The notes: generated by a model not told the origin, from the sequence alone. A DNA stretch of 64,000 nt from Halobacteria archaeon HArc-gm2 (GCA_025517465.1 JAOPKE010000011.1:1-64000); one strand, 5' to 3'; numbered from the stretch's first letter, positions 46,768 to 59,025 are shown. Numbers and translations: made by a program.

Positions 46768-48884
46768 TCAGCCGCGAAGCAGTCGCAGGCCACCGAGTAC
46801 CAACACTGTGACGCCGGCCCCGATTCCGACAGACGTGGGCACGCCGCCGTTATCGTCGGCCGCCGCCTCGGCAGCGGTCGTCACGGCTGCACGTTCGGTC
46901 GCCGAGGCGCGATTCGAGGCCGAAGTCGAGGCCGACGCGTCCTGTGTGGCGGCCACGTCCACCTCCGAGGTGGTCGTCCGAACGACTCCTCGGTCGTCCC
47001 GCACGCTGAGTGTGACCGTGTACGTGCCCGGTGACGCGAACCGGTGGGTGACGCGCTCGCCCGTGCGTTCGTGCCGTCGCCGAACTCCCATCCGTACGCC
47101 TGTACCTGCCCGTCGGCATCTGCCGACCCCGAGGCGTCGAACTCCACCTGCGTGCCGGCCGCCGGGCTCGCGTCCGAGGCGTCGAACGCCGCCGTGGGCG
47201 GCTGGTTCGGCGTGCGGACGGTGAGTGTTCTGGTCACCGTCGCCACGTTTCCAGCCGCGTCGGTGACGGTGAGCGTGACATCGTACGACCCGGCGGTGGT
47301 GTAACTGTGCGTGGCACTCGCACCGGTGCCGACGCTTCCATCGCCGAAGTCCCACTCGTGGCTCGCAATCTGTCCCTCTGGGTCGACGGACCCGGACCCG
47401 TCGAACGTCACTTGCTGCCCAGGTTCGACCTTGCCGCGAGAGGTGGCGAACACCGCTCTCGGGTCCCTGTCTTCGACCGTGAGCCGTGTCCGAACCGTGT
47501 CACTGAACCCGTCCGTGTCCTCGACCGTGAGCGCAACATCGTACGTCCCCGGCGTCGCGTAGCTGTGGGTGACCCGCTGCCCGCTGGCGGTCGTGCCGTC
47601 CCCGAACGACCAGGTGTAGCTGTCGATGGCCCCGAACAGCGAGTACGAGTCAAGCCCGTCGAAGGCGATCGTCTGTGCCGAGCGTGGCCTGTCGGGGACG
47701 GCAGTCACGTTCGCGTGAATCGCCGTATCGAGCACCGAGGTGGTGTCGACGATGTCCGGAAGGGATCCGGGGACCGCGACGGTCGGATCGCCCGTGGCCG
47801 TCGACGACTCGATGCTACCCACGTCGAAGACCTGCGTTCCGTTCTGTGACGTGCTCGACTCGTTCGTACTCGTGCCATTGACGAACGTGAACTCTGTCCC
47901 GCCGACACCGGACAGTCGCGTGTTCACCGACACCAGCGAGGCGTTGATGCTTCGCGGTGCCGAAACGTTGGTGAACGTCTGGGTGAAATAGCCGTCTCTC
48001 TCGACGCGGACGGTACGGGACTGGTCGACCCAGAACTCGCCGACCCACGGCGTCTGTCCGACCGCCTGTCCGTCGACGTAGACGGTCGCATCGTCCGGCG
48101 TCGAGACGACGATGACCGGCTTGGTCCGTCGCTCCATCGAGAGTCGAACCGTCGATCTGTTCAGTGCGACCCGCTCGCTCGCCGTCCGATAGCCGTCGGC
48201 GCGAACCTCGACGGTCGCCTCGCCGTATCGCCTCGTGTGGTCGACCGCGAACGACCCCGTCCACGGCGTCTCCCCCCGGCGTTCGCCGTCGAGATACACG
48301 TCCGCGCCGTCGACGTTCGCGGTCACCGTCACGTCCCTGCGCGTGTCATTCGCGGGCGTCTCGATTTTGAGCGGATCGTCTACGAACACGTAGTCGAGGC
48401 TCGTGACGGATTCCGACGAGAGTACGTCCGCATCGAGCAGCCGAACCGTCAGGACCGAGAACGTCGGGTCGACCGCTATCGGGTCGGTGTCGCCGCCGCC
48501 CTGTGCGAACACCTCGTCGCCCGTTATCTCGAAGATGAACGTCCCGTCCCGGTCCCGCCCGACCGGAACGCTCCGCACGGTCGACGTCCCGCCGGCGTCG
48601 AGCGCCAGCACGACCTCCATCTCGGGATTGCCGGCCCCCAATCCACCGACCTCGGGGAACTCCGTGTCCGCGTCGACCGTCACCTGGAACGACGACACGT
48701 ACCCGTCGCCGTCCACGTCTACCCTATCTGAGATGGTTATCTCCGTTATCTGTGCATCCGGCTCGGCTGCCGAGGCGATTCCGACGCTAGCGCTGACGGC
48801 CACCAGTACGACTAGGACACAGACGCCGAATGCACGCGGCGTCGACCTCATCTCCCTCCCGAAAACGGTTGATTCGTGTTTCAT
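46768..48884 (-). pseudogene. PKD-domain surface protein with PEGA repeats, frameshifted
   Basis: It starts MKHESTVFGREMRSTPRAF with a signal peptide, then a cohesin-like region, two PEGA repeats (VDGADVYLDGERRGETPWTG and ATVYVDGQAVGQTPWVGEF) and three PKD domains (each with a WSFGDGT- or WDFGDGS-like core). In the third PKD the frame breaks near 47064-47066: adding one base restores TGERVTHRFASPGTYTVTL and the C-terminal anchor IGAGVTVLVLGGLRLLRG in frame. So the two open frames are one gene of about 705 residues with one base missing. Confidence 0.8.
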
Positions 48885-49201
48885 AGTACACACCTGATCG
48901 GTCTCGGAACCGGTCTAACCCGGCCCCTCACCGCTCGTTCTCCACCGACACCAGTCAGCGGAGCGCTTACAGAACTCGTCTCACGCCCACCGTTGAATAA
49001 CGAGACACTAGCTGTGTAGTGTCGGCGTATCCACCCGAGAACACCGGACCGTTGGCTGCTCCGATACTGCCCTCTTCGCGAGAACGTGACGGCGAGCGGC
49101 CTCGGCACTTCGATAAATCGCAACGTGGAACCGAGTGGGTTTCACCAATACCCGGGAAAGTCTACTTCATCCCCGCGTTCGCGTGTCGCTCGCGCTCCCA
49201 C
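48885..49201. other. Intergenic region with a 7-bp hairpin
   Basis: No gene is supported. A perfect hairpin GACACTA-GCTGTG-TAGTGTC occupies 49004-49023, about 120 nt upstream of the PKD gene start on the minus strand. It could be an operator or terminator. Confidence 0.45.
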
Positions 49202-50152
49202 TCACTCCCGCCGCGGAAGATCGATCTCCTCACCATCTGCGAACACCGTCGGTTTCGTCAGGATGCCGTCGAGGTGGATCGGTGCGTCGGTGTCGCCGCC
49301 GATGGCGTGGTCGTCGCCGATGGCGATGTGGACGGTGCCGCCGGCCTTCTCGTCGAGCAGCACCGACCCCACGAGTTCCTCGACGGCGACGTTGGTGCCG
49401 ATGCCGAGTTCGGCGAGGTTGTACGCGGCGTCGCCCACCTCCTCCGCCGCCTCTTCGATCTCCTCGCGAACCCGGTCGTCTGAGATATCAGTGACGTAGC
49501 CGTCTTCGACGTCGAAGCGGAGTTGCCGGCCCTCCAGGGCGCCGTAGGGCATCATCGTCCCGTCGACGACGAAGGTGCCGTTGGCAGTCTCGGGGGAGAG
49601 GAACACCTCGCCGGCGGGGAGGTTGGACATCGAGCCGGCCTCGTGGACGATGCCGGTGTCGAGGCGCCACTCGCGGCTGCCCGGTTCGAAGGTGATGTCG
49701 GTGCCCTGGGGCGAGGTCACCCGGATCTCGTCGGCGTCTTCGACCTGGGCCAGGACGTCCCGGCAGTGCTGGGCGATGGCCTCGTAGTCGGCGTCCAGCC
49801 CCATCAGGAAGACGGCATCCGTGATCCCTGGTAGGGTCGCGACGCGGGCACCGGCGTCCGTCGCGTCGCTCCGGGCGCGCGTGTGAGTCACGCTCTTCGT
49901 GGTGGGCGCCAGCACGACGTCGGCGCTGGCCATCGCGGCGGCGACGGGTTCCGGCGGTTCCTCGCCGTGTTGCTCGCCCGGCGGGTAGCGAAGCAGGATA
50001 GCGTCGTCGGTTATCTCGCTGGCGACGCCGTACAGCGCCTCGCCGATGGCTTTGCGCTTGTCGTCGGTGACGACGGCGCAGGACTCACCGGGCTGGAGGT
50101 CCATGCATTGCTCGACAGCGGTCTCCGCGGGCTTCCGGAGCGACGAGTTCAT
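49202..50152 (-). CDS. Aminopeptidase (M29/thermophilic aminopeptidase type)
   Basis: A 316-residue protein like leucyl aminopeptidases of the M29 group in haloarchaea. ITDAVFLMGLDADYEAI, the metal-site regions NLPAGEVFLSPETANGTF and NLAELGIGTN (Glu), HIAIGDDHAIGGD (His) and DAPIHLDGIL (Asp) follow the family order. It releases N-terminal residues from peptides. The two-metal assignment is from family pattern. It diverges from gap. Confidence 0.82.
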   Translation of the reverse strand: MNSSLRKPAETAVEQCMDLQPGESCAVVTDDKRKAIGEALYGVASEITDDAILLRYPPGEQHGEEPPEPVAAAMASADVVLAPTTKSVTHTRARSDATDAGARVATLPGITDAVFLMGLDADYEAIAQHCRDVLAQVEDADEIRVTSPQGTDITFEPGSREWRLDTGIVHEAGSMSNLPAGEVFLSPETANGTFVVDGTMMPYGALEGRQLRFDVEDGYVTDISDDRVREEIEEAAEEVGDAAYNLAELGIGTNVAVEELVGSVLLDEKAGGTVHIAIGDDHAIGGDTDAPIHLDGILTKPTVFADGEEIDLPRRE

Positions 50153-50263
50153 GCCGACGACTGGGTTCGGCGGGGGATTAGGTCTTGCGTCCGCGAGACA
50201 CGAGGCCGTCGCCGCGGCGAACTCACCGCCCGCCGTCGGGCGGTGACGGGGTTGTTTGCGATA

Positions 50264-50279
50264 TACTCCGAAGCGAGTT
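50264..50279 (+). promoter_or_regulatory. TrmB-like operator upstream of the gap TATA box
   Basis: TACT-CCGAAGC-GAGTT matches the TrmB motif TACT-N7/8-GAGTA of Halobacterium with one mismatch. It ends about 25 nt upstream of the TATA-like GAAATATA at 50304-50311, so binding would not block TBP and fits activation. The ATG at 50336 is leaderless relative to that box. Confidence 0.6.
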
Positions 50280-50335
50280 AAATTGTTGCATCGGAGACGA
50301 CAAGAAATATACCCGCTGGCCGAGAATCACGGGAC

Positions 50336-51409
50336 ATGCTCCGCGTGGGCATCAATGGATTCGGTACTATCGGGAAGCGCGTCGCCGACGCCGTCCGGGC
50401 CCAGCCGGACATGCGGGTCGCCGGCGTCGCCAAGCGGTCCCCGAACTACGAAGCCGAGGTCGCCCTGGACCGCGGCTACGCACTATACAGCGCCGCCGAC
50501 GACGGCGCCACGCCGTTCGAGGACGCGGGCCTGCCCGTCGAGGGCGGCGTCCACGACCTCGTCGTCGAGAGCGACATCGTCGTCGACGCCACGCCCTCCG
50601 GCGTCGGCGCCCAGAACAAGGGCATCTACGAGGCCCACGACACCCCGGCCATCTTCCAGGGTGGCGAGTCCGCCGACGTGGCCGAGGTGAGCTTCAACGC
50701 CCGCGCGAACTACGACGAGGCGGTCGGCGCCGACTCCGTCCGCGTCGTCTCCTGCAACACCACGGGGCTCTCCCGCGTCCTCGCGCCGCTGGAGGAGTCC
50801 TACGGCGTTGAGAACGTCCGCGTGACCCTCGTACGGCGGGGCGGCGACCCCTCCGACACCGGCCGCGGGCCGATCAACGACACGCTGCCCGATCCGATCG
50901 GGATCCCCTCCCACCACGGCCCCGACGTCCAGACCATCTTCCCCGACGTGAACATCACGACGATGGGCCTGAAGGTCCCCTCGACGCTGATGCACACGCA
51001 CGCGCTCAACGTCACCCTCGACGCCGAGCCCTCGACAGAGGAGGTGCGCGACCTGTTCGCCGGTGAATCGCGCCTCTTCCTCCTCCCCGAGCGCCTCGGC
51101 ATCGACGGCGCCGGCAAGCTCAAGGAGTACACCAGCGACGCCGGCCGGCCTCGCGGCGACGTCTGGGAGAACTGCATCTGGGACGAGTCGCTGACGATGG
51201 ACGGCGCCGACCTGTACCTCTTCCAGGCCATCCACCAGGAGGCCGACGTCGTCCCCGAGAACGTCGACGCCGTCCGGGCCATCGCCGACGCCGCCACCAA
51301 GGAGGAGAGCGTCGAGCGGACGAACGAGGCGCTGGGCGTCGGTTCCGGCCTCACCGACCACGCCGTCGACCACACCGACCCCATCTCCGACGCCGCCAGC
51401 GACGACTGA
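50336..51409 (+). CDS. gap: Type II glyceraldehyde-3-phosphate dehydrogenase
   Basis: A 357-residue archaeal class II GAPDH. The NAD(P) motif [16 protein letters not shown] is at residues 4-19, and the catalytic Cys is in [12 protein letters not shown] near residue 140. In haloarchaea this class serves gluconeogenesis, while a bacterial-type enzyme serves sugar breakdown. A TrmB-like site upstream fits that role. Confidence 0.94.
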   Translation: MLRVGINGFGTIGKRVADAVRAQPDMRVAGVAKRSPNYEAEVALDRGYALYSAADDGATPFEDAGLPVEGGVHDLVVESDIVVDATPSGVGAQNKGIYEAHDTPAIFQGGESADVAEVSFNARANYDEAVGADSVRVVSCNTTGLSRVLAPLEESYGVENVRVTLVRRGGDPSDTGRGPINDTLPDPIGIPSHHGPDVQTIFPDVNITTMGLKVPSTLMHTHALNVTLDAEPSTEEVRDLFAGESRLFLLPERLGIDGAGKLKEYTSDAGRPRGDVWENCIWDESLTMDGADLYLFQAIHQEADVVPENVDAVRAIADAATKEESVERTNEALGVGSGLTDHAVDHTDPISDAASDD

Positions 51410-51452
51410 CGGCGTTCTCGCTGTTTCTCCGTTTTTCGTCTTTCTCCACGAC

Positions 51453-51944
51453 CTACGCCAGTTCTTCGAACTCGACCTCGCCCGTCTCGGTATCGAGGAC
51501 CGCCACCGAGAACGGTTCGGGCGCGCCCGCGAACGCGATACCGCCGGGATTGATCTGGACGGTGCCCTCGAACACCTCGTGCGTTCGCTCGTGGGTGTGG
51601 CCGTGGAGGACGTAGTCGTAGTTGGCCGAGGCCACCAGCGCCTCGACGATGGCCTCGCTCGTGCCGTGATAGACGCCGAGCTCGGTGCCGTCGAGGGTCA
51701 GTTCGGCCGTCTCGCCGTGGTAGGTGCCGAACTCGTCGATGGCCGACTGGAGCGCCCACTCGCCGTCGTTGTTGCCGCGGACGGCGTGGAACGCGAAGTC
51801 CGCGTCGAAGGGCGCCGCCGAGAACGGCGCGACGATATCCCCGCAGTGGACCACCGTCTCGACGTCGCGTTCTTCGAACGTTTCGACCGCTGCTTCGACC
51901 AGGTCCAGGTTGTCGTGCGTGTCCGCGACGATGCCGACGAGCAT
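51453..51944 (-). CDS. YfcE/MJ0936-type metallophosphoesterase
   Basis: A 163-residue phosphodiesterase starting MLVGIVADTHDNLDLVE. Metal ligands are in VADTHDN, HCGDIVAP, GNNDGEW and the HGHTHERTH pair. The gene is about half the length of the open frame, whose upstream part (to 52235) overlaps the next gene. The physiological substrate is unknown. It lies tail-to-tail with gap and divergent from the ABC operon. Confidence 0.9.
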   Translation of the reverse strand: MLVGIVADTHDNLDLVEAAVETFEERDVETVVHCGDIVAPFSAAPFDADFAFHAVRGNNDGEWALQSAIDEFGTYHGETAELTLDGTELGVYHGTSEAIVEALVASANYDYVLHGHTHERTHEVFEGTVQINPGGIAFAGAPEPFSVAVLDTETGEVEFEELA

Positions 51945-52053
51945 ACGCGTCGTTCGCCCGGCCAGGGCAAGAAGGCTGGCGTCACTGGCGATTGTGGCCC
52001 TGTCACAGGGTACCGAATGATATTTACCGGGGTCGTCGGTACGACGAAAAGAC

Positions 52054-53945
<1,892 letters not shown>

Positions 53946-53949
<4 letters not shown>

Positions 53950-55937
53950 GCGACGAGTCCGAAGAAGTCGACGAGTCCGACGACACCGAGGAGGCCGACG
54001 AAGCGAACGAGACCCGGGAGTCGAGCTACCGGGCCGATACCGACTGGCCGGTGCTGGCACTGATGCGCGACCACGGCCGCCCTTACCTCCACCTCGCGGT
54101 GGCAGGTCTGCTGATCCGGCTGGTGTGGATCGTTCCCGGCCAGGCCAGCACGGCCATCCTGGGGTACGCCTACGACACGCTGTTCAGCGACGCCCGCGAG
54201 TTCGCGCCGCCGCTGGTGCCGCAGGCCTGGATACAGGAACCGATCGACCAGCTGTGGCTCGTCGCCGGCGCCATGCTGGGACTGACCGTCTTCGGGAAGC
54301 TGTTCCAGGTGCTCCGGACGCTCTCCTGGGGCGCGTTCGCGTTCAACCTCCAGCACGACGTGCGAACCGGCACCTACGACACCGTCCAGCGCCTGGAGAT
54401 GGGGTTCTTCGACGACCACCAGACGGGCGAGGTGATGTCCATCCTCAACAACGACGTCAACGAGATGGAGGCGTTCTTCACGGACACCATCGACGACGCG
54501 ATGACCGCCGTCTCCTTCCTCCTCGGCGTCGGCTTCTTCATGGTCCTGCTGAACTGGCAGTTCACGCTGGTGGCGCTGGCCGTCGCGCCCGTCATCGTCG
54601 CCGCCAACTACTGGTTCTCGGGCCGGATCGGCGCCGCGTACGGCGCGATCCGCGAGACGACCGGCAAGCTGAACGCCCAGCTCCAGAACAGCGTCAGCGG
54701 GATCTCCGTCGTCAAGGCCTACACCGCGGAACCCTTCGAGTACGACCGCGTCGGGAACGCCTCCCGGGCCGTCGTCGACGCCGGCCTCGAGCTGGTCGAC
54801 ATCAGGGCGAGACACTACCCGTCGATGCGCGCGCTCACGGGCCTCGGCGTCGTCCTGACCTTCGGTATCGGGGCGTTCTGGGTCGTCGACGGCCCGCCGG
54901 GTCCGTTCACGCTCACGTTGACGGCCGGGACCCTGCTCACGTTCCTCCTGTACACCCAGCGCATCTCCTGGCCGATGATAGAGGTGGCCGGCGTCATCGA
55001 CAGCTACCAGAGTGCGAAGGCCTCGGCCGACCGGATCCTCGGCGTCCAGCGGGCGGCGGAGTCGGTCACCGAGCGCCCGGACGCGACCGAACTCGACGCG
55101 GTCGACGGCGGCGTCAGCTACGACGACGTCACGTTCGCCTACCCCGAGAGCGACCGCGGCGACCCGACGAACGGCGACGGCGGCGAGAACGGCCCGGTCC
55201 TCACAGACGTCTCCTTCGACGTCGACCCGGGCGAGACGGTCGGTATCGTCGGCCCGACCGGCGCGGGGAAGTCGACGCTGCTCAAACTACTCATGCGGTT
55301 CTACGACGTTGACGAGGGGAGCGTCCAACTCGACGGCCACGACGTTCGGGACCTGACCGTCGACAGCGTCCGGGACGCCGTCGGCTACATCAGCCAGGAC
55401 CCGTTCCTCTTCTCGGGGACGGTCCGGGCGAACGTGACGTACGGCACCCCACAGACCGACGAAGCGGCGGTCTGGACTGCCCTGGAGCGAGCGGAGGCCG
55501 ACGCCTTCGTGGCGGACCTGCCCGACGGGCTCGACACGACCATCGGCGAGCGCGGCGTCAGGCTCTCCGGTGGCCAGCGCCAGCGCCTCTGTCTCGCCCG
55601 GACGATGCTCCACGACCCGGACGTCCTGATCCTCGACGAGGCGACGAGCCACGTCGACAACGAGACGGAGGCGCTCATCCAGCGCAGCATCGCCTCGCTC
55701 GTCGCCGAACGCACCACCCTCATCGTGGCCCACCGGCTCTCGACGGTCAGGGACGCCGACCGCATCGTCGTCCTCGACGACGGCGAGGTCGCCGAGGTCG
55801 GAACGCACGACGAGTTGCTCGACGCCGACGGTCTGTACGCGTCGCTCTGGCACGTCCAGGTCGGCGACGTCCAGTCGCTCCCCACCGAGTTCGTGGACAG
55901 GGTCGAGCAGCGGGCCGACGCCATCACTACCGACTGA
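53946..55937 (+). CDS. ABC exporter, membrane and ATPase fused (half 2)
   Basis: A 663-residue partner half with an acidic N-terminal tail of about 25 residues (ESEEVDESDDTEEADEANE). The NBD motifs are [13 protein letters not shown] near residue 436, [37 protein letters not shown] and HRLSTVRD. Both halves have a complete catalytic Glu, so both ATP sites look active, unlike many heterodimeric exporters. The substrate is unknown (drug or lipid type). Confidence 0.92.
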
Positions 55938-56032
55938 GTGGCGTCGCCGCCGGCTGACGGGTTATCGACGCGAGCGTTCCTCACCCGTTTCGTGGCCCCA
56001 CGAGTCAAGGTGGTCAGCCCCGAACAGTCTCT

Positions 56033-56875
56033 ATGAACGTGCTCCTGACCGGCGGCGCTGGCACCGTCGGCACCGCCATCACCGATCACCTCGCCGACCG
56101 CGACGAGTACCGGCTGACGAGCGTCGACCCGGAGCCCCACCCCGACCCGGACGTCGAGTCGGTCGAAGCCGACGTCGGCGACTACGAGGCCATCCGGCCC
56201 CACTTCACGGACCAGGACGCCGTCGTCCACCTCGCCCACGCGCCCATCGAGGGGGGCGGCCCGTCGGACCGCTCGATCCACGCCTTCGACGGCCACCTCG
56301 CCAACCTGGAGATCCACGCCAATGCCTACGCGGCGGCCGTCGACGCCGGCGTCGACACCTTCGTCTACGCCTCTTCGAACCACGCCGTCGGGCTGTACGA
56401 GGTCGAACACGCCCCCGAGGTCTACTACCCGAATTACGACCTCACCGTCGACCACACCGTCCAGCCACGGCCGGACTCGATGTACGGCGTCGAGAAGGTG
56501 TATGCCGAGGGGCTGGGGAGACTGGCCGCCGAGGCCCACGATATGCAGGTGTACGCGCTGCGAATCTGTGCGGTCCGGGACCCCGAGTACGACCACCCCT
56601 ACGGCGACGCCGAGGCGGGCGTCGACCGCGGGGAGTTCGAGCGCGACAGCGACGCCTACGCGACCCAGGTCGCCCGGATGAAGGGGATGTGGCAGTCCCG
56701 CCGCGACCACGCCCAGATGGTCGAGCGTTGCTTCGCCGACGATTCCGTCGAGTTCGACGTGTTCTACGGCGTCAGCGACAACGACCGCCGATGGTTCGAC
56801 ATCGACCACACCAGGGACGTGCTGGGGTACGAACCGGAAGATAATGGAGAAACGTGGGATTCGCCGCCAGAATAA
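56033..56875 (+). CDS. Azf-like NAD-dependent sugar (phosphate) dehydrogenase
   Basis: A 280-residue extended SDR. The NAD site is LLTGGAGTVGTAI, and SSNHAVGLYE, SMYGVEKVYAEGL (YxxxK, Tyr near 150) and FYGVSDNDRRWFDIDHTRDV are close to the haloarchaeal NAD-dependent glucose-6-phosphate dehydrogenase Azf (HVO_0511) as I recall it. It may be Azf itself or a uronate dehydrogenase-like paralogue. It is slightly longer than Azf. Confidence 0.8.
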   Translation: MNVLLTGGAGTVGTAITDHLADRDEYRLTSVDPEPHPDPDVESVEADVGDYEAIRPHFTDQDAVVHLAHAPIEGGGPSDRSIHAFDGHLANLEIHANAYAAAVDAGVDTFVYASSNHAVGLYEVEHAPEVYYPNYDLTVDHTVQPRPDSMYGVEKVYAEGLGRLAAEAHDMQVYALRICAVRDPEYDHPYGDAEAGVDRGEFERDSDAYATQVARMKGMWQSRRDHAQMVERCFADDSVEFDVFYGVSDNDRRWFDIDHTRDVLGYEPEDNGETWDSPPE

Positions 56876-56954
56876 CATCGACGTCTGGTCGGAGTTGGAC
56901 GCCACTGTCTCGGGACCGACGAAATAAGGTGGACGCGACGAGAGACGGCACACA

Positions 56955-58280
56955 GTGAACGCCAACGACCGCTCGATTACGGCGCTCGTGATGGTCGCCC
57001 ACGCGGCGGTCCACACCTACGAGATGGCCGTCCCGCTGTTCGTCGTCGTCTGGCTCACCGAGTTCGACGTCATCTCGCTCGGCGTCGCCCAGTTCGACGT
57101 GACGACGGCGACGCTGGGCGTCGTCGTGACGCTGGGCTACGGGCTCTTCGGCCTCGGCGCGTTGCCGGGCGGGATTCTCGTCGACCGCGTCGGCTCCCGT
57201 CGGCTCATCAGCGCCTGCCTGCTCGGGATGGGGCTCTCCTACGTCCTGCTCGGCCTGGCGCCGAGCATGCTCGTCGTCGCCCTGGCCCTGATCCTCTGGG
57301 GCGTGGCGGCCAGCGTCTACCACCCGGCGGGTCTCTCGCTCATCAGCAAGGGCGTCGAGGAACGCGGGACCGGGCTGGCTTACCACGGCATCGCGGGCAA
57401 CCTCGGCATCGGCCTCGGGCCGCTCCTTGCCGCGATATTGCTCCTGTTCGTCGAGTGGCGGACGGTCGCGCTGATCCTGGGGGTGCCCGCGCTGCTCGCG
57501 GCGGCCTACGCCGCTCGTGCGAACTTCGACGAGACGGCCGCCGTCGAGGGGGGACCCGAGGGAACGGCGGCCGACGGCGGTAGTTCGAAGGCCGACGCCG
57601 GCGTCGACTCGCTCGGGGAGTTCCTCACCGAGTCGCGACGGCTCCTGGCCGGCGGGTTCCTCCTCGTGTTCGTCGTCGTGATGTGCTCGGGGCTGTACTA
57701 CCGCGGCATCCTCACCTTCCTGCCGGAACTGCTCCGCGGACTGCCCGGGTTCGCGCCGATTCCCGTCACCGAACTGCTGCCGCCGAGCGTCGGGTCCGCG
57801 CTGGGCGTCGAAGCGGGCGACGCCCAGACCCTCTCACCGCAGGACTACTTCTACGCCGGCCTGCTGCTCGTCGGCGTCGTGGGCCAGTACGCCGGCGGGA
57901 AGCTGACCGACCGGTTCCCCGTCGAGTACGGCATCGCCGGCGCCTTCGCCGTCCTCGCGGTCCTGGCGCTGGCGTTCGTTCCCGTCGCCGGGATGGGCAT
58001 CGGCCCCCTGATGGCGCTCGGTGCCGTCCTGGGAATCTTCCTCTTCGTCGTCCAGCCGCTGTACCAGGCGACCGTCGCCGAGTACACGCCCGCCGGCACG
58101 CGCGGGCTCTCCTACGGCTTCACCTACCTCGGCGTGTTCGGCGTCGGCGCGCTCGGGGGCACCATCGCCGGGGCCATCCTCGCGTTCGCCGACGTCACCG
58201 CGCTGTTCCTGGTGCTAGCGATAATCGCACTCGTCGCGTCCGGTGTGGGGCTCTTTCTCGCCCGTCGGGCGGACGGATAG
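56955..58280 (+). CDS. MFS transporter
   Basis: A 441-residue major facilitator with twelve helices. The loop 2-3 motif is LPGGILVDRVGSRR (G-x-x-D-R-x-G-x-R). The start is a GTG at 56955. An acidic loop (residues about 194-215) separates the halves. Helix-dense C-terminal half with GPLMALGAVLGIFLFV. The substrate cannot be predicted. About 80 nt follow the SDR gene, and they may be cotranscribed. Confidence 0.88.
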   Translation: MNANDRSITALVMVAHAAVHTYEMAVPLFVVVWLTEFDVISLGVAQFDVTTATLGVVVTLGYGLFGLGALPGGILVDRVGSRRLISACLLGMGLSYVLLGLAPSMLVVALALILWGVAASVYHPAGLSLISKGVEERGTGLAYHGIAGNLGIGLGPLLAAILLLFVEWRTVALILGVPALLAAAYAARANFDETAAVEGGPEGTAADGGSSKADAGVDSLGEFLTESRRLLAGGFLLVFVVVMCSGLYYRGILTFLPELLRGLPGFAPIPVTELLPPSVGSALGVEAGDAQTLSPQDYFYAGLLLVGVVGQYAGGKLTDRFPVEYGIAGAFAVLAVLALAFVPVAGMGIGPLMALGAVLGIFLFVVQPLYQATVAEYTPAGTRGLSYGFTYLGVFGVGALGGTIAGAILAFADVTALFLVLAIIALVASGVGLFLARRADG

Positions 58281-58359
58281 CCACACGCCCGGTACGAGGT
58301 CGAACGGTGGGGAACGTGCCGGCGTACCCTCTCGACGATACGGCCGATCGTCCCATAAA

Positions 58360-58381
58360 TTTATCACTCGAATATGATAAA
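58360..58381. promoter_or_regulatory. TTTATCA-N8-TGATAAA operator
   Basis: A perfect 7-bp inverted repeat (58360-58366 and 58375-58381) ends 8 nt before the ATG at 58390, overlapping the TATA region (ATAAATTTA at 58355-58363). Binding would block the promoter of the small gene, so this is a repressor-site candidate. Confidence 0.5.
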
Positions 58382-58389
58382 CTATCTTC

Positions 58390-58569
58390 ATGGATTCGAC
58401 CGAACGCGACGGCGACGGCGAGTCGGCTCCCGCGATGGGTGACCTGACCGAACGGCTGCACGTGAACATCCCGCTCACCGAGGCGTACGTCTTTCGCGGA
58501 CCGAAGCTGACGCTGTTGATCAACAGACGGGCGACGTCGCCGGAATCGCGAATTCTCGACGAGGACTAG
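58390..58569 (+). CDS. 59-residue orphan protein
   Basis: Translates as MDSTERDGDGESAPAMGD ..., with a short central helix (LTERLHVNIPLTEAYVF) and a positively charged stretch (GPKLTLLINRRA). No recognisable family. The operator-like dyad sits just upstream, and it is followed by an inverted repeat at 58636. It is the first gene of the AT-rich-promoter cassette and could be a regulator, antitoxin or peptide-like gene; nothing proves it. Confidence 0.55.
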   Translation: MDSTERDGDGESAPAMGDLTERLHVNIPLTEAYVFRGPKLTLLINRRATSPESRILDED

Positions 58570-58635
58570 ACCGTTCGTCGGCGTCGTCGCCGGTCTCCGT
58601 CGCCCACCGCAAGAACCGTCGTACCGACGACGAGC

Positions 58636-58670
58636 GCGCCGAATTCGAGGAACGCATTCGGATTCGGCGC
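58636..58670. terminator. Possible stem-loop after the 59-residue gene
   Basis: GCGCCGAAT (58636-58644) pairs perfectly with ATTCGGCGC (58662-58670) around a 17-nt loop. A terminator of the preceding gene is likely; the same DNA also contains a 37-codon minus-strand frame (58566-58679), which I do not call. Confidence 0.4.
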
Positions 58671-58735
58671 GACACTCATAAATTCAATTACATCAATCAG
58701 TAATACTTATTGATTGTCATTGTTACTCACTGCAT

Positions 58736-58752
58736 GGGTGGGCGGTCCACCC
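58736..58752 (+). promoter_or_regulatory. 5' UTR hairpin of precursor peptide 1
   Basis: GGGTGG-GCGGT-CCACCC. It ends 9 nt before the peptide ATG at 58762. TAATACTTAT at 58701-58710 is a likely TATA box, within the 21-bp near-palindrome 58695-58715 (AATCA...TGATT ends), which would put the mRNA 5' end near this hairpin. Confidence 0.5.
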
Positions 58753-58761
58753 GGATACGCC

Positions 58762-58890
58762 ATGACGAACGAACTCACCATCGGCGAACTGACGGAACTG
58801 AGCGAAGGCGGCATCGAGAAACGTGCCGATTACATCATCGGCTGGAGCAGTTTCATCATCGACTGCGAAGACGGCGTCTGCGAGAACTGA
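58762..58890 (+). CDS. Candidate precursor peptide 1 (42 residues)
   Basis: MTNELTIGELTEL leads into EGGIEKRADYIIGWS, followed by a core-like FIIDCEDGVCEN with two cysteines (35 and 40). 24 of its first 30 residues are identical to peptide 2. Too short for a typical domain; the pattern of a conserved leader and a variable tail is that of a RiPP precursor. The GWS at 27-29 may mark the cleavage or boundary region. Confidence 0.75.
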   Translation: MTNELTIGELTELSEGGIEKRADYIIGWSSFIIDCEDGVCEN

Positions 58891-59025
58891 TCGGCAACCG
58901 ACCGCGGTGAGCGGTTCCGGCACAGTCGGCGGGCCGCTCGTCCGGTTTTCGGCCGGGAGAGGCGACGCGGCGCAAAAAAGTGACAATTGCAAATGTTTAT
59001 TATATAGGACTTATATGCATTAGGC

